64,000 bases of DNA from Bacteroidota bacterium. Lineage in GTDB: Bacteria; Bacteroidota; Bacteroidia; B-17B0; Aurantibacillaceae. The first letter of the stretch is position 1; each line of letters starts with the position of its first letter. The stretch covers positions 46,321 to 110,320 of the forward strand of contig JAJNBG010000018.1 in NCBI GenBank assembly GCA_021155905.1. The letters are read 5' to 3'. A program made the translations under genes and the position numbers. The notes below the pieces were generated by a model that was not told where the DNA came from, ran no database searches, and was given only the letters and a program-made list of their open reading frames with translations. Of this stretch, positions 41,391 through 51,255 are shown in pieces.

Positions 41391-42158
41391 TTATTCTCGT
41401 GGCAATAACTGAACATCAAATAGATCATCAATATTCAAAAAACGTTCTTTTGAAATAATGCTGCTTTTATAAATGACCGCATATTCATTTGCTACAATAA
41501 AATCGTATATCTCATTTAGTGATCCTCCAAATTTTTCAACAGCACCAGGATGAAGCGCTAAATTTATTTTTGGCCTATCCCTGGAAATAGTCCTTTGAAG
41601 TCCTTTTAATACAAGGTATTCAGCTCCTTCCGCATCTATTTTCGCGAAATTAATTCTCGGGATATTATTAGCTTCTACAAAATTATCAATTGATATAACA
41701 TCAACCTTTACTTCTTCATTGCTAATATCATCATTAAATGGAATAAGACTGTTTGAAGCATCTACAGAATGTTCCGAGACTTTAAAAAAAGCAGAAGTAT
41801 TTCTATCCGCTACTGCCTTTTGATAAGGTATAACATTTTTACTTAATCCGTTAATAGCTATCGTTTCCAGGAAATAGTGAAAGGTTTCAGGAGTTGGTTC
41901 AAATGCAAATACCTTTCCGTTATTTCCAACCAGATCGGAAAAAATTTTTGTCATTAAACCTAATTGTGCGCCAATATCAATAACGAAATCGCCGTCTTTT
42001 ACTTCTCTTCTAAAAAAAGCAATATTTTCACCTTCATAATCCTTTGGATAATATTTATAAAAACGCACGGGCAATCTTAATTCAATACCTGAAATTGTAG
42101 TTTTTACTCCTTTGTTCCTCAAGAAGGTTTCTATTATACTATATATAATTTTCTTCAT
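41391..42158 (-). CDS. FkbM-family methyltransferase (copy 1)
   Basis: 255-residue SAM-dependent O-methyltransferase of the FkbM family. SAM motif I is V-I-D-I-G-A-Q-L-G at 59-67, followed by VFAFEPTPETF, and the family signature is INFAKIDAEGAEYLVLKG near 170-185. Members in glycan loci methylate sugar hydroxyls. Two more FkbM genes lie in the same train. This copy is flanked by small gaps (56 and 67 bp) that show no clear promoter. Confidence 0.87.
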   Translation of the reverse strand: MKKIIYSIIETFLRNKGVKTTISGIELRLPVRFYKYYPKDYEGENIAFFRREVKDGDFVIDIGAQLGLMTKIFSDLVGNNGKVFAFEPTPETFHYFLETIAINGLSKNVIPYQKAVADRNTSAFFKVSEHSVDASNSLIPFNDDISNEEVKVDVISIDNFVEANNIPRINFAKIDAEGAEYLVLKGLQRTISRDRPKINLALHPGAVEKFGGSLNEIYDFIVANEYAVIYKSSIISKERFLNIDDLFDVQLLPRE

Positions 42159-42225
42159 TTGAAACTACAAACATTATTAAAAATACAGATCGGGAATAAC
42201 AGATTACATTTGAAGATAAAATAAA

Positions 42226-43362
42226 TTATTTAGATTCATATACTTCGGCAAGTTTATTTATCATTTCATTTACACCAAATTTTTCCTGTATGTCAATCTT
42301 AGCCTGACTGATGACTCCGGCCCTTAGTTCTTTATCGCCCATTAATAATTTTAAACCCTTGTAAATTGCTTCAGTATCCTGGTAATCGACAACTATAGCA
42401 TTACGTTTATTCACTATATACTCTCCGGCTATACCGGATAATGTACAAACCATTGGTACAGATGAGGCCATCACCTCAATATATACCTGGCCAAAAGCTT
42501 CTATTTCAGCGTCAATTGGTACATGAACAAAATAGTCAAATACATTAATAAGAGCAAAAATGTCATCTTCATATGGTATCTCAACATAAGTGTTCGGATC
42601 CAACTCTTTTAAAAGAGAATGTATATAGTCTTTTCTTATACCGTCCGCATTAGCAAGAACAAGTTTTGCATCAGGAAACTCTGACGCTATTTTCTTAAAT
42701 GCCCCAATAGTATACTCAACACCTTTCCATTCATCGTATCTTGAAATAGATCCAATAATTAAAGATGTACTTTTAAGGTTGTATTTATCCCTAATAACTT
42801 TTAATCTTTCAACGTCTATATTAGAAAACATACCTAAATCAAAACCATGGTGCACTTTCTTTATTTTTGAAACCGGTACATTTTCATAACCAGCTAATAC
42901 TTTTGTCACGACATCCGATATTGAAATAACAGAGGTAGAAACTCCATTAAAATATTTCTCAAAGTTCCTGGTTCCTTTTAAATACCGATATCTTTGAGTA
43001 GTTGTGTGCCTGGTATATACTCTAACCGGTACTCTCAATAACCATGCTGCAGTTAACCCTAATAAATTAGCATCGAAATAATGAGTGTGCACAGTCTGTG
43101 GTTTAAATCTCATAATCTCAATGATAAGCTTAAAAATGACGCGCAACATTTCAAATTTATTTTTGCCAGAATAACTTATTCTTTTATAATTTATACTGGT
43201 TTTCAAAATAAATTTTTCGAAATTTGACTCCTTGTCATCTATATGCAATAAAAGAACGTTCCAGCCTTTTTCCTTTAATTTAGTCCCAATCCATTCATAA
43301 GCAATTGCCCTTCCATTTAAATGTGAGGTTATTAAAATGACTTTCTTTTCTCTAATATTCAT
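42226..43362 (-). CDS. Glycosyltransferase family 4
   Basis: 378 residues, GT-B fold. N-terminal VILITSHLNGRAIAYEWIGTKL and TVHTHYFDANLLGL. C-terminal IGSISRYDEWKGVEYTIGAF is the classic GT4 sugar-nucleotide site, with KLVLANADG, YVEIPYEDDIFALINVFDYFVHVP and E-A-F-G-Q-V-Y-I-E-V (E-x7-E-type). It lies 4 bp downstream of the next GT2 gene on this strand, in the same operon. Specificity unknown. Confidence 0.87.
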   Translation of the reverse strand: MNIREKKVILITSHLNGRAIAYEWIGTKLKEKGWNVLLLHIDDKESNFEKFILKTSINYKRISYSGKNKFEMLRVIFKLIIEIMRFKPQTVHTHYFDANLLGLTAAWLLRVPVRVYTRHTTTQRYRYLKGTRNFEKYFNGVSTSVISISDVVTKVLAGYENVPVSKIKKVHHGFDLGMFSNIDVERLKVIRDKYNLKSTSLIIGSISRYDEWKGVEYTIGAFKKIASEFPDAKLVLANADGIRKDYIHSLLKELDPNTYVEIPYEDDIFALINVFDYFVHVPIDAEIEAFGQVYIEVMASSVPMVCTLSGIAGEYIVNKRNAIVVDYQDTEAIYKGLKLLMGDKELRAGVISQAKIDIQEKFGVNEMINKLAEVYESK

Positions 43363-43366
43363 ATGG

Positions 43367-44329
43367 CTATTTTAAAGCGTATTTAATGCGGTCTTTTAAC
43401 CAATACAATCCATCATAAGTTTCTTTCCACGGTTTTAACGAAATAAAAGAGGCACGCGCGGTGTAATAAAAACCCGACAAAATATTTTTAAAACGAAGAT
43501 CAAACAAGCCTTTATCTTTGAATATGAAAAAATCGTTGGTCTTTCGAATCTTCTTCAAAAGTTCATGGTTACCGTGTTGTTGAAGTATTTTTTCATCTAA
43601 ATATCCCTTTAATTTATGCCTTACCGTTCTTTTGGCCTCCCACATTCTTCTATGATTACTGCTCATGTTTACATCATGAGACCTGATAAGAGTGGCAGTT
43701 TCATCAGCTTTTAAATATTGAAAAACAGCGTCGCTTAAAATAAACCGAAACCAAAAATCCCAGTCCTCCAATGACCTTAATGCTATATCAAACTCACCGA
43801 TTTCCTGAACAATAGATTTATGAAACAAAGGCGCACTTACTAAAAAAATATTATCCTCTACCAAATAGGGTAAAACACTAGTATACCCACCCGAAACTTC
43901 CGGTATCTCACGCCGGGTATATATGCCTTTTCTGTTATTCTCTTTTGTAAAATGTTTTATCGGACCATAAACCAGTTTCACTGATTTGTTGTTTTTTAAA
44001 AATTCAACATGCTTTTCAAGTTTTCCCTTTTCTATCAGATCATCAGCGTCAAGCAGTTGAATATAAAATCCGACTGAATGCCTGATCCCAGTATTCCTTG
44101 AAGCTGAAAGACCCTGGTTTTCTTGATACACATATTTTATTCTATTATCCCTGGCCCTATATTGCTTAACTACTTCCGAACTATTGTCCTTAGAACCATC
44201 ATCAACAACAATACACTCCCAATTTTCAAAAGTCTGATTTATAACACAATCCAGTGTTTCGGGTAAAAACTGTGCATAATTATAACAGGGGATTATTATA
44301 CTTACTACAGCAGCGTTTGTCATAATCAT
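43367..44329 (-). CDS. Glycosyltransferase family 2
   Basis: 320-residue GT-A transferase. VSIIIPCYNYAQFLPETLDCV, WECIVVDDGSKDNSSEV, GLSASRNTGIRHS and YIQLLDADDLIEKGK (D-x-D) are all clear, followed by the E-D-W motif LRSLEDWDFWFRF. The start shown (44329) could equally be the ATG two codons later. Its C-terminal region FISLKPWKETYDGLYWLKDRI looks peripheral-membrane. Position in the train suggests assembly of the same repeat unit as its neighbours. Confidence 0.88.
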   Translation of the reverse strand: MIMTNAAVVSIIIPCYNYAQFLPETLDCVINQTFENWECIVVDDGSKDNSSEVVKQYRARDNRIKYVYQENQGLSASRNTGIRHSVGFYIQLLDADDLIEKGKLEKHVEFLKNNKSVKLVYGPIKHFTKENNRKGIYTRREIPEVSGGYTSVLPYLVEDNIFLVSAPLFHKSIVQEIGEFDIALRSLEDWDFWFRFILSDAVFQYLKADETATLIRSHDVNMSSNHRRMWEAKRTVRHKLKGYLDEKILQQHGNHELLKKIRKTNDFFIFKDKGLFDLRFKNILSGFYYTARASFISLKPWKETYDGLYWLKDRIKYALK

Positions 44330-44340
44330 TTAAACTATCC

Positions 44341-45309
44341 TTAATTAAGTTGAGTAGATTTAACATCAATGATTTTTTCCAACTCTTTATTTTTAACGAA
44401 TAAGTAATTATTAACCTTATTAAAATCCAATTCACTGTTATTTTTAACTTTTATGATCTTTGAAAAATTCTGATAATCACTTAGTGCATAACATGTGTAT
44501 TTTTTTTCAGTTAAATAATTAAATATTGTAACGCCTTCAGGGTTATGAGGCAAAATTTCAGTTAATATAACCGGCGAAAATTCATCAAAAGTATTGGTTC
44601 CGCCTCTAAGGATAGATAATTCATTGCCTTCAGTATCTATTTTAATAATCTTAGGGGACAGGGAATTGTTATTGCCTATATATTCATCTAAAGTTATTGA
44701 TTGTACTTGAATGGTCTCTACTGATCCAGAAGCCTTATCCATTTCAGCATTTTCTTTAAAAATACTGCTCATATAAGAAGATGGCGAAACATAAAATTCT
44801 ACTTCACCGGTTTTATCTGAAAGACACAAAGTCTCAAATTTATAACTCGAAAAACCATTTGCCATAAATACATTTTCGGAAAAAATTTTCAGTTTACTGT
44901 TTGGTTCGAATAAAATGACTGGTCTTTTAATCGATAATGGGTATAACGAACGTAGCCCCATATTCGCCCCGATATCAAAATAATGATGGTTTAGTGGGTA
45001 AAAGTCGTTCACGATAGCCTCTGCAATTGTTAAGCATTTATCAGACCATTTATAGCTTAGAGCAAACTCCCACGTTTTAACATCATCAGGCGAAACCGGT
45101 ACATAAACTTTTTTCGAATTCAATAATTTTATTCTCCAGTTAAAATTGAAAGCAGGCTGGCGTGTATGACCCCATATATAATTGATAAGCCAGGAAGGGG
45201 CACTCTCATAAATAGAATTCAGAATAGGAATACTGCTTTTTTTAAGTAAAATATTATTAATGAATAACTGAATAAGTTTTTTTCCTGAATTTTTAATCAT
45301 TGAAACCAT
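44341..45309 (-). CDS. FkbM-family methyltransferase (copy 2)
   Basis: 322 residues, the longest of the three FkbM proteins here, with an extra N-terminal extension of about 90 residues (LINYIWGHTRQPAFNFNWRI). SAM motif I F-D-I-G-A-N-M-G at 111-118, ILFEPNSKLKIF, and the signature KIIKIDTEGNELSILRGG near 220-237. Likely a sugar O-methyltransferase. An alternative start three codons downstream cannot be excluded. It is 11 bp from the epimerase upstream and 11 bp from the GT2 downstream. Confidence 0.85.
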   Translation of the reverse strand: MVSMIKNSGKKLIQLFINNILLKKSSIPILNSIYESAPSWLINYIWGHTRQPAFNFNWRIKLLNSKKVYVPVSPDDVKTWEFALSYKWSDKCLTIAEAIVNDFYPLNHHYFDIGANMGLRSLYPLSIKRPVILFEPNSKLKIFSENVFMANGFSSYKFETLCLSDKTGEVEFYVSPSSYMSSIFKENAEMDKASGSVETIQVQSITLDEYIGNNNSLSPKIIKIDTEGNELSILRGGTNTFDEFSPVILTEILPHNPEGVTIFNYLTEKKYTCYALSDYQNFSKIIKVKNNSELDFNKVNNYLFVKNKELEKIIDVKSTQLN

Positions 45310-45320
45310 TACTATCGTTT

Positions 45321-46274
45321 TTAATTATTAGCGCCGAGCCATGTCTTAAACTTCTTTAAACCTGACACTAAATCGGTAGAAGGCTTGTATTTAAGAATCT
45401 TCTGTGCCTTTTCAATATTAGCATACGTAACAGGAACATCACCATCCTGATGTGGTAAATATTTAATATTGGCTTTCGTTTCGAAAACCAATTCCAAAGA
45501 CAAAATCAAATCATTTAACGTTACCAATGCATGATTTCCTAAATTAAATATCTCATACTCAGATTGATCATAACTAATCGCTGAAACGATACCATTCACT
45601 ATATCATCCACATAAGTGTAGTCCCTTCCTGTTTTTCCATCACCATACACAGTAATAGCTTCATTATTCATTAACATTTTTGAAAACTTATGAATAGCAA
45701 GATCGGGCCTCTGCCTAGGACCAAAAACAGTAAAGAACCGCAGTGCTATAAAACGTATGTCATGCAAATAACTATATGTATAACCAAGCAATTCCGCAGC
45801 TATTTTTGATGATGCATATGGACTTATTGGTTGTAATTGCTTGTCCGATTCCGACCATGGCAATTTTGAGTTTACACCGTATACACTACTGGAGGAAGCA
45901 AATATAAATTGTTTGATTTTATTTAACCGGGCAAATTCAAGTAAATTTTGTGTCCCTATCAGGTTAACATTCTGATAAGCAATAGGATCTTTAATACTTG
46001 GGCCAACACCTGCCTTTGCCGCTAAATGTACAATCACATCGTAATCGCCTGACAAATTGCTTTTTAATTTTTCGAAATCCAGGATATCAAGCTCGCAAAA
46101 ACTAAAATTTGGGTTACCAATTAAATGAGCGATATTTTTTTGCTTAATGGCCTTATCATAGAAGGGATCAAAATTATCAATGCAGGTAATTTTAAAGCCA
46201 CCAATCTCAATTAATTTATCAATTAAATTACTGCCAATAAATCCTGCACCTCCAGTAATTAGTAGTTTCTTCAT
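45321..46274 (-). CDS. NAD-dependent epimerase, UDP-glucuronate 4-epimerase-like
   Basis: 317-residue extended SDR. GGAGFIGSNL NAD site; CIDNFDPFYDKAIKQKNI is the loop typical of UDP-glucuronate/uronate 4-epimerases (CapI/LpsL type). HLAAKAGVGPSIKDP, SSSSVYG and Y-A-S-S-K (catalytic Tyr/Lys) follow, with RFFTVFGPRQRPDLAIHKF and GDGKTGRDYTYVDDIV also matching that subfamily. It would provide UDP-galacturonate for the glycan. Other 4-epimerases or dehydratases of the family are possible. Confidence 0.82.
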   Translation of the reverse strand: MKKLLITGGAGFIGSNLIDKLIEIGGFKITCIDNFDPFYDKAIKQKNIAHLIGNPNFSFCELDILDFEKLKSNLSGDYDVIVHLAAKAGVGPSIKDPIAYQNVNLIGTQNLLEFARLNKIKQFIFASSSSVYGVNSKLPWSESDKQLQPISPYASSKIAAELLGYTYSYLHDIRFIALRFFTVFGPRQRPDLAIHKFSKMLMNNEAITVYGDGKTGRDYTYVDDIVNGIVSAISYDQSEYEIFNLGNHALVTLNDLILSLELVFETKANIKYLPHQDGDVPVTYANIEKAQKILKYKPSTDLVSGLKKFKTWLGANN

Positions 46275-46322
46275 ATAATAATTTTTAACAGTGTAAAAAC
46301 ACTTTATAAATATATGAAAATA

Positions 46323-47450
46323 CTACAAAACAGACTCAATCAGACTGGCGTAATTACTAAACATTTTGTTTGGAGAAAACTCCTGATCCGCCCTTTGACG
46401 GTTTTGCAAAGCTATTTTTTCTCTTAAATCAGCGCTATTTACAAATGTTAAAATATGGTTGGCAAATGTCCGGTGGTCCGAAATTGAAGCCAAATAAGGG
46501 TAGTCATCACCCAATGCCTCCCTGATACCAATGATATCCGTGGCTACTACAGATAATCCGGAATTCATACATTCCAATACGCCATTCGGACAACCCTCAA
46601 AACGGGAACTAAACACTCCTAAATCAGTGACACTTAATAATCCTGCAATATCATCTACCTGATCTAAAAACCTGACGTTATCCTTAATGTTCAAAGCCTG
46701 AACATGTAATTTTAACTCGTAATATTTATGATCAAATCTACCCGCTAAAAATAAAAGGGGTATTTTATCCTTTGTACTATCGCAAACAATTTTCCAGGCA
46801 TCTAACAACGTTTTATGGTCCTTGTATCCATGTAAATTAGCGATCATGGTTGCTACAAAATGTTTTTCGCTTATTTTTAAAGTATCTCTCCAATATTGTT
46901 TTGGCCTCAACGGCGCAGGTAAATTCACTGAATTGTGAATTAATCGCACTTTATGTTTATCGACATCTAAATGTTTCGCAAGAAATAATCTTCCTTCTTC
47001 AGAGTTTGAAACAAAAACCGGTGTCTTTTTCAATGCGTATTTTTCTAATACATGATTTGTAATTCCTCTTCCCTCGTCCCGCTGGTTCCATACACAGGTT
47101 TTAGCGCCTGTAAAATTCCATATAGCACAACATATTACATTTGGCCAGTATGTAAAAGGCATAATGATATCCGGTTTAAATTTTCGGATAGCAATTATCA
47201 GTTTTATAAGTTCTTTTATTCTTTTTAATTTTCCGGCGTATCTGTCCAATGAATGCAATTTCCATGGCACCCCTAATTCGTCAAGTAGCTCAGCTCCTTT
47301 CCCGGCCCTATCAATAGCCCAAACTTCAACATTACTCTTCTCAGTATTTTTTAAATAGCCTGCAAGCAAGATTGCCTGCTTTTCAGCTCCACCCATCAAA
47401 AGCGTATCTAAAAAAATAATGATTTTTTTATCTGAAAGAGAGTTTCTCAT
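46323..47450 (-). CDS. Glycosyltransferase family 4
   Basis: 375-residue GT-B transferase. The N-terminal IIIFLDTLLMGGAEKQAILLAGYL, with its M-G-G-A-E motif, is diagnostic for this GT4 branch. C-terminal FVATMIANLHGYKDHKTLLDAW, LLFLAGRFDHKYYELKLHV, VRFLDQVDDIAGLLSVTDLGVFSS and EGCPNGVLECMNSGLSVVATDIIG are complete. Lies between asnB and the epimerase in the operon. Confidence 0.88.
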   Translation of the reverse strand: MRNSLSDKKIIIFLDTLLMGGAEKQAILLAGYLKNTEKSNVEVWAIDRAGKGAELLDELGVPWKLHSLDRYAGKLKRIKELIKLIIAIRKFKPDIIMPFTYWPNVICCAIWNFTGAKTCVWNQRDEGRGITNHVLEKYALKKTPVFVSNSEEGRLFLAKHLDVDKHKVRLIHNSVNLPAPLRPKQYWRDTLKISEKHFVATMIANLHGYKDHKTLLDAWKIVCDSTKDKIPLLFLAGRFDHKYYELKLHVQALNIKDNVRFLDQVDDIAGLLSVTDLGVFSSRFEGCPNGVLECMNSGLSVVATDIIGIREALGDDYPYLASISDHRTFANHILTFVNSADLREKIALQNRQRADQEFSPNKMFSNYASLIESVL

Positions 47451-47465
47451 TTTTTCAATTATTTG

Positions 47466-49343
47466 CTAATTAAAAGTAACATCATTGTTTTTCTCAAACC
47501 ACAATCCCAAAACTAAAAATAACCATAAAATACCAGCGTTATCTTTATTATTCTTGCCATGTTCTTTCAAAAGGTTTTTAATCTCAAATGTATTGAACAA
47601 TTGGTTCATTGTTTGACTGTCTTGTAAAATAGCATTCAACATCTTATATCCTTGTTTATTTTCTAAAAACCAATAATAAGAAGGAAGTCCAAATCCTTGC
47701 TTTTTTCTATAAACAAAATCATCATCAAAATATTTTTGAGCTATCTTTTTTAGACCATATTTACCTGTCATAAAATCTCCTACTTTACGATATTTCATAA
47801 ACAAAGGTAAACCTGCAGCAAACTCAACTACTTTCACATCAACAAACGGCGGTCGGACTTCGAGCCCATGACACATACTTGCAATATCAACTTTATTTAA
47901 TATATCGCAAGGCAGGTAGGTTTGAAAATCAATATACTGCACGTAAGAAAGCCGGTCAAAATTTACCGCTTTTTCCGCGGCGTTTTCAAAAAGTTTATCT
48001 GGGACATTAATCACATAATGGAGCTCTTTTCTCCATATTTTTTCCCTCCTTGTTTTTTCTGCATACAAAATATGGTTCTGCCAAGACGTTAAAACATTAA
48101 AGGTTCCGTGTTTAATAAATTGTTTAATCCCATTCAATGCGATCCTGGATCCCCAATAAGGATTTCCAGGGAATGTGTTTCTAGCATTTATCATTGGATG
48201 ATTTTTCATCCAACGCATATATGAATCATAACCTCCAAACGTTTCATCACCGCCATCACCGGACAAGACCATAGGTACGTGCTCTCTAGCTAATTTTGAA
48301 ACATACCATGTTGGAACACTTGAGCTATCACCAAATGGCTCTCCATAATGCTCAACCAATCCGGGTAATATATCCAGTGCATTTTCGGTAATACTCTCAC
48401 TGATCAATTCTACATTGCATTTAGCTGCAGCTTTTTTTGCAAATTCCAATTCCGAAAATTCTTTTTCATGAAAATTAATTGTAAATGCTTTTAATTTGCT
48501 GGTAGTAACTTCCTGCATCTTTAGAGCAATTAAACTTGAGTCAATTCCTCCGGAAAGAAAAACCCCAAAAGGAACATCTGAAACTAAATGCTTTCTAACA
48601 GAATCGTCAATTACCCCCTCAATTTCTTCTATCCATTGTTCCTCCGATTTATTTTTTACCTCCGAAAAATCAAGATCCCAATACTTTTTGAGTTCATGCA
48701 TTTTTCCGTCAAAATCAATTTCAACAGTATGAGCAGGAGGCAATTTATAAATATTTTTATAAATAGTATGAGGTGTAGGTATGTACTGATACCTTAAATA
48801 AAAATCAATTGCCTGTAAATTCCCCTCAGCAGTAACATTTCCTATTTTTTTTAATGCAGTAATCTCAGATGAAAAAGCAAGATAATTTTTTTCCTTTCTA
48901 TAAATTAATGGCTTAATTCCAAAATGGTCTCTTGCCAGAAAATATTTTTTATTTACCAGGTCTGCAATAACAAATGCAAACATTCCCCTGAATTTTTTGA
49001 CACAGTCAGTCCCCCATTTTTCATATGAATAGATGATCACTTCTGTATCTGAATTCGTAAGGAACTTATAACCAAAATCAGTAAGTTCCTTTTTTAATTC
49101 CTGGTAATTGTATATTTCACCATTGAAAGTAATCCAAATCGTTTCATTGCGATTACTCATTGGTTGCTTTCCTCCTTCAATATCAATAATTGAAAGACGT
49201 CTGTGTCCGAATGCGAAATGTTCTTTTAATACAATGCCTACTCCGTCAGGCCCCCTGTGGTTAACAGAATTAGTCAAAGCCAAAATTTCTTCTTCCCTGA
49301 TTTTTTCATTATCCCATTTTAATATGCCCGCAATACCACACAT
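47466..49343 (-). CDS. asnB: AsnB-type glutamine-dependent amidotransferase (glycan locus copy)
   Basis: 625-residue two-domain enzyme. The N-terminal class II glutaminase has Cys2 (MCGIAG) and NHRGPDGVG, and the synthetase domain has PP-loop VFLSGGIDSSLIAL and VLSGDGGDETFGGYDSYMRW. Asparagine synthetases of this length in O-antigen loci are often WbpS/WbmD-like enzymes that amidate uronic acids on sugar intermediates. The adjacent uronate epimerase fits that reading, but plain asparagine synthesis cannot be excluded from sequence. It is 3 bp from the CgeB-like gene upstream. Confidence 0.85.
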   Translation of the reverse strand: MCGIAGILKWDNEKIREEEILALTNSVNHRGPDGVGIVLKEHFAFGHRRLSIIDIEGGKQPMSNRNETIWITFNGEIYNYQELKKELTDFGYKFLTNSDTEVIIYSYEKWGTDCVKKFRGMFAFVIADLVNKKYFLARDHFGIKPLIYRKEKNYLAFSSEITALKKIGNVTAEGNLQAIDFYLRYQYIPTPHTIYKNIYKLPPAHTVEIDFDGKMHELKKYWDLDFSEVKNKSEEQWIEEIEGVIDDSVRKHLVSDVPFGVFLSGGIDSSLIALKMQEVTTSKLKAFTINFHEKEFSELEFAKKAAAKCNVELISESITENALDILPGLVEHYGEPFGDSSSVPTWYVSKLAREHVPMVLSGDGGDETFGGYDSYMRWMKNHPMINARNTFPGNPYWGSRIALNGIKQFIKHGTFNVLTSWQNHILYAEKTRREKIWRKELHYVINVPDKLFENAAEKAVNFDRLSYVQYIDFQTYLPCDILNKVDIASMCHGLEVRPPFVDVKVVEFAAGLPLFMKYRKVGDFMTGKYGLKKIAQKYFDDDFVYRKKQGFGLPSYYWFLENKQGYKMLNAILQDSQTMNQLFNTFEIKNLLKEHGKNNKDNAGILWLFLVLGLWFEKNNDVTFN

Positions 49344-49346
49344 AAC

Positions 49347-50492
49347 TCAATTTTTTATTAAACCGGTTTTCTTTCTCAATATGTATAACATATCCCTAAA
49401 ATGGTTGATTATTTTTATAAAAGGGTAAATAGAACGGTTGTATTTTGTTTTTTTTGTATGTTCATTTAAAAAATCTACAACAAGTGCTGTTTGTCCTTTT
49501 ACAGGTTTTGGTGTATCTTTAATTGAATCATTGATCGCATCTGTTAATATTTTAAATACTGCCTTTTCATTATAATCTGTTACTACCCTTTTCCAGCCTT
49601 TAGCAGCAATACTTCTTCTTTCCTCATCATGCTTTAGATAATACTTCGTCAATTCGATCGCTTCTTCAATTGAATCAAAACCAACTGCTTCTTCATTCAA
49701 TTTAAATATTTTTCCCAGATGTGATTTATTATCACATAGTAACATGACTCCGTTAGCCGGTAACATGTATGTACGAAAATTAATAGGGCCCGTAGAGTTA
49801 TGAAAATTCGGTCCTATTTTAGTCTGCTGATACATTTTTACTTTCTCATCTTCAGGAAAAAAACCGGCCTTCCAGCCAAGTCCGTAATATTTGCCATTCG
49901 GAAATTCCTTAGCATATTTATCTAATCGTTCAGCTCTCCACCCGGATTTTCGTTCACATAACAAAGCAATATCTGTTTTTCTTTCTCCTTTAAGAATGTC
50001 ATCATAAGTCAGGCTAGGATCATAATCTGAAGAGAAAAAGCCCATTGGCCAAAATTTCACATTTTTAATTCCCCAACTTTTATAAGTTTCAACTTCAGCA
50101 ATGTTGCCAATCATACATAAATCATAAGCAAAAGCAACAGGTTTTGATAAATTATCTGAAGACTCAGGATCATCAAAACATCCATATACATTAAAAGTAG
50201 GAAGCCTTAATACAAAATCAGGATGAAGATTGATACCGTTCCAATTTACAAAGACATCGAAGTCTTTTAACTTTAATGCCAAATCATGATATAAACTTAA
50301 CAGTTCATGGTCACCTCTTTTCCACATGGCATCCAGGTCTTTCCATAGCAATCTTCCAGCCGGTGGATTTATTGTTAGTGGAAAACTTTCAATATGAATA
50401 TTTGCATCCGCAATTCGTAATAGCCAGTTATTAACCCATGTTTTTACATCAAATGGATTTTGATAATAACTGTAGCCCAAAAGAATTCTCAT
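49347..50492 (-). CDS. CgeB-like glycosyltransferase
   Basis: 381-residue GT-B-type protein. N-terminal MRILLGYSYYQNPFDVKTWVNNW and DVFVNWNGINLHPDFVLRLP. C-terminal KTDIALLCERKSGWRAERLDKYA, KIGPNFHNSTGPINFRTYMLPANGVMLLCDN and the closing LKHDEERRSIAAKGWKRVVTDYN, the last a recurrent feature of CgeB/spore-maturation-type glycosyltransferases. Donor unknown. It belongs to the leftward operon, 6 bp after the methyltransferase gene. Confidence 0.78.
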   Translation of the reverse strand: MRILLGYSYYQNPFDVKTWVNNWLLRIADANIHIESFPLTINPPAGRLLWKDLDAMWKRGDHELLSLYHDLALKLKDFDVFVNWNGINLHPDFVLRLPTFNVYGCFDDPESSDNLSKPVAFAYDLCMIGNIAEVETYKSWGIKNVKFWPMGFFSSDYDPSLTYDDILKGERKTDIALLCERKSGWRAERLDKYAKEFPNGKYYGLGWKAGFFPEDEKVKMYQQTKIGPNFHNSTGPINFRTYMLPANGVMLLCDNKSHLGKIFKLNEEAVGFDSIEEAIELTKYYLKHDEERRSIAAKGWKRVVTDYNEKAVFKILTDAINDSIKDTPKPVKGQTALVVDFLNEHTKKTKYNRSIYPFIKIINHFRDMLYILRKKTGLIKN

Positions 50493-50498
50493 GAAATT

Positions 50499-51236
50499 TT
50501 AATTTACACGATATATACCAACCCAGGAATCACGAATATGATAAATTCTGCCATTCAGTTTACCATTTGCATATAGCTTCTCAACACCAGCACATACCGT
50601 GTGTATCCAGTTATATTTTTTTGTCAGTTCAGGATTAAAATCATGCCATAATATAAAAGATCCGGGCTTCATGGATGACAAAATCTTAACAGTATCATTA
50701 TATACGAAATCTGTATCGTGTGAACCGTCAATAAATGCAACATCTATATTTCCGATATTTGGTTCCCATTTTGCAGAATTACAAAGTATCTGAACAATAT
50801 TTTTCATGTTTCTTTCCCGGAAGTAAATCCCGATTTTTTCTCTTTCCAACGCAATGGTTGTATACTTACCGCCTTCACCCGATAAAATTTCCTCAGGAGG
50901 AATATTCATTGTATGTATTGTAGCCTGCGGCGCATTATTAGCCATTAAAGCCGTTGTATGCCCGGTTGAAGTACCAATCTCCAACGCAACATGAGGATTA
51001 CTATTTGCCATCACAACACCAATGGATTCAGCATCCCGAATCCTTCTTTCGTTAACATCCTCCAAATAATCGAACTCTTTCAGGATTGGGTCATTCAAAA
51101 TAGGATCATTCTTCCAACCGAAAATTTTTTTCAATTCTTCAATGTTATTAATTTCTATGACCGAAGATTCGAGGTTTGAAAAATGATTATTAAATAAGCG
51201 TTTTTTTATTTGATATTTAATTTTACTAAAAGCCAT
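50499..51236 (-). CDS. Class I SAM methyltransferase (Methyltransf_24-like)
   Basis: 245 residues. SAM site VALEIGTSTGHTTALMANN, then VAFIDGSHDTDFVYNDTVKIL and GSFILWHDFNPELTKKY. The D-G-S-H-D and W-H-D-F pair are typical of metal-dependent O-methyltransferases (Methyltransf_24/CmcI-like). Within this operon the substrate is probably a sugar or the growing glycan. It is different in family from the three FkbM enzymes. Confidence 0.8.
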   Translation of the reverse strand: MAFSKIKYQIKKRLFNNHFSNLESSVIEINNIEELKKIFGWKNDPILNDPILKEFDYLEDVNERRIRDAESIGVVMANSNPHVALEIGTSTGHTTALMANNAPQATIHTMNIPPEEILSGEGGKYTTIALEREKIGIYFRERNMKNIVQILCNSAKWEPNIGNIDVAFIDGSHDTDFVYNDTVKILSSMKPGSFILWHDFNPELTKKYNWIHTVCAGVEKLYANGKLNGRIYHIRDSWVGIYRVN

Positions 51237-51255
51237 CAGATAATTTTAAGTGTGT

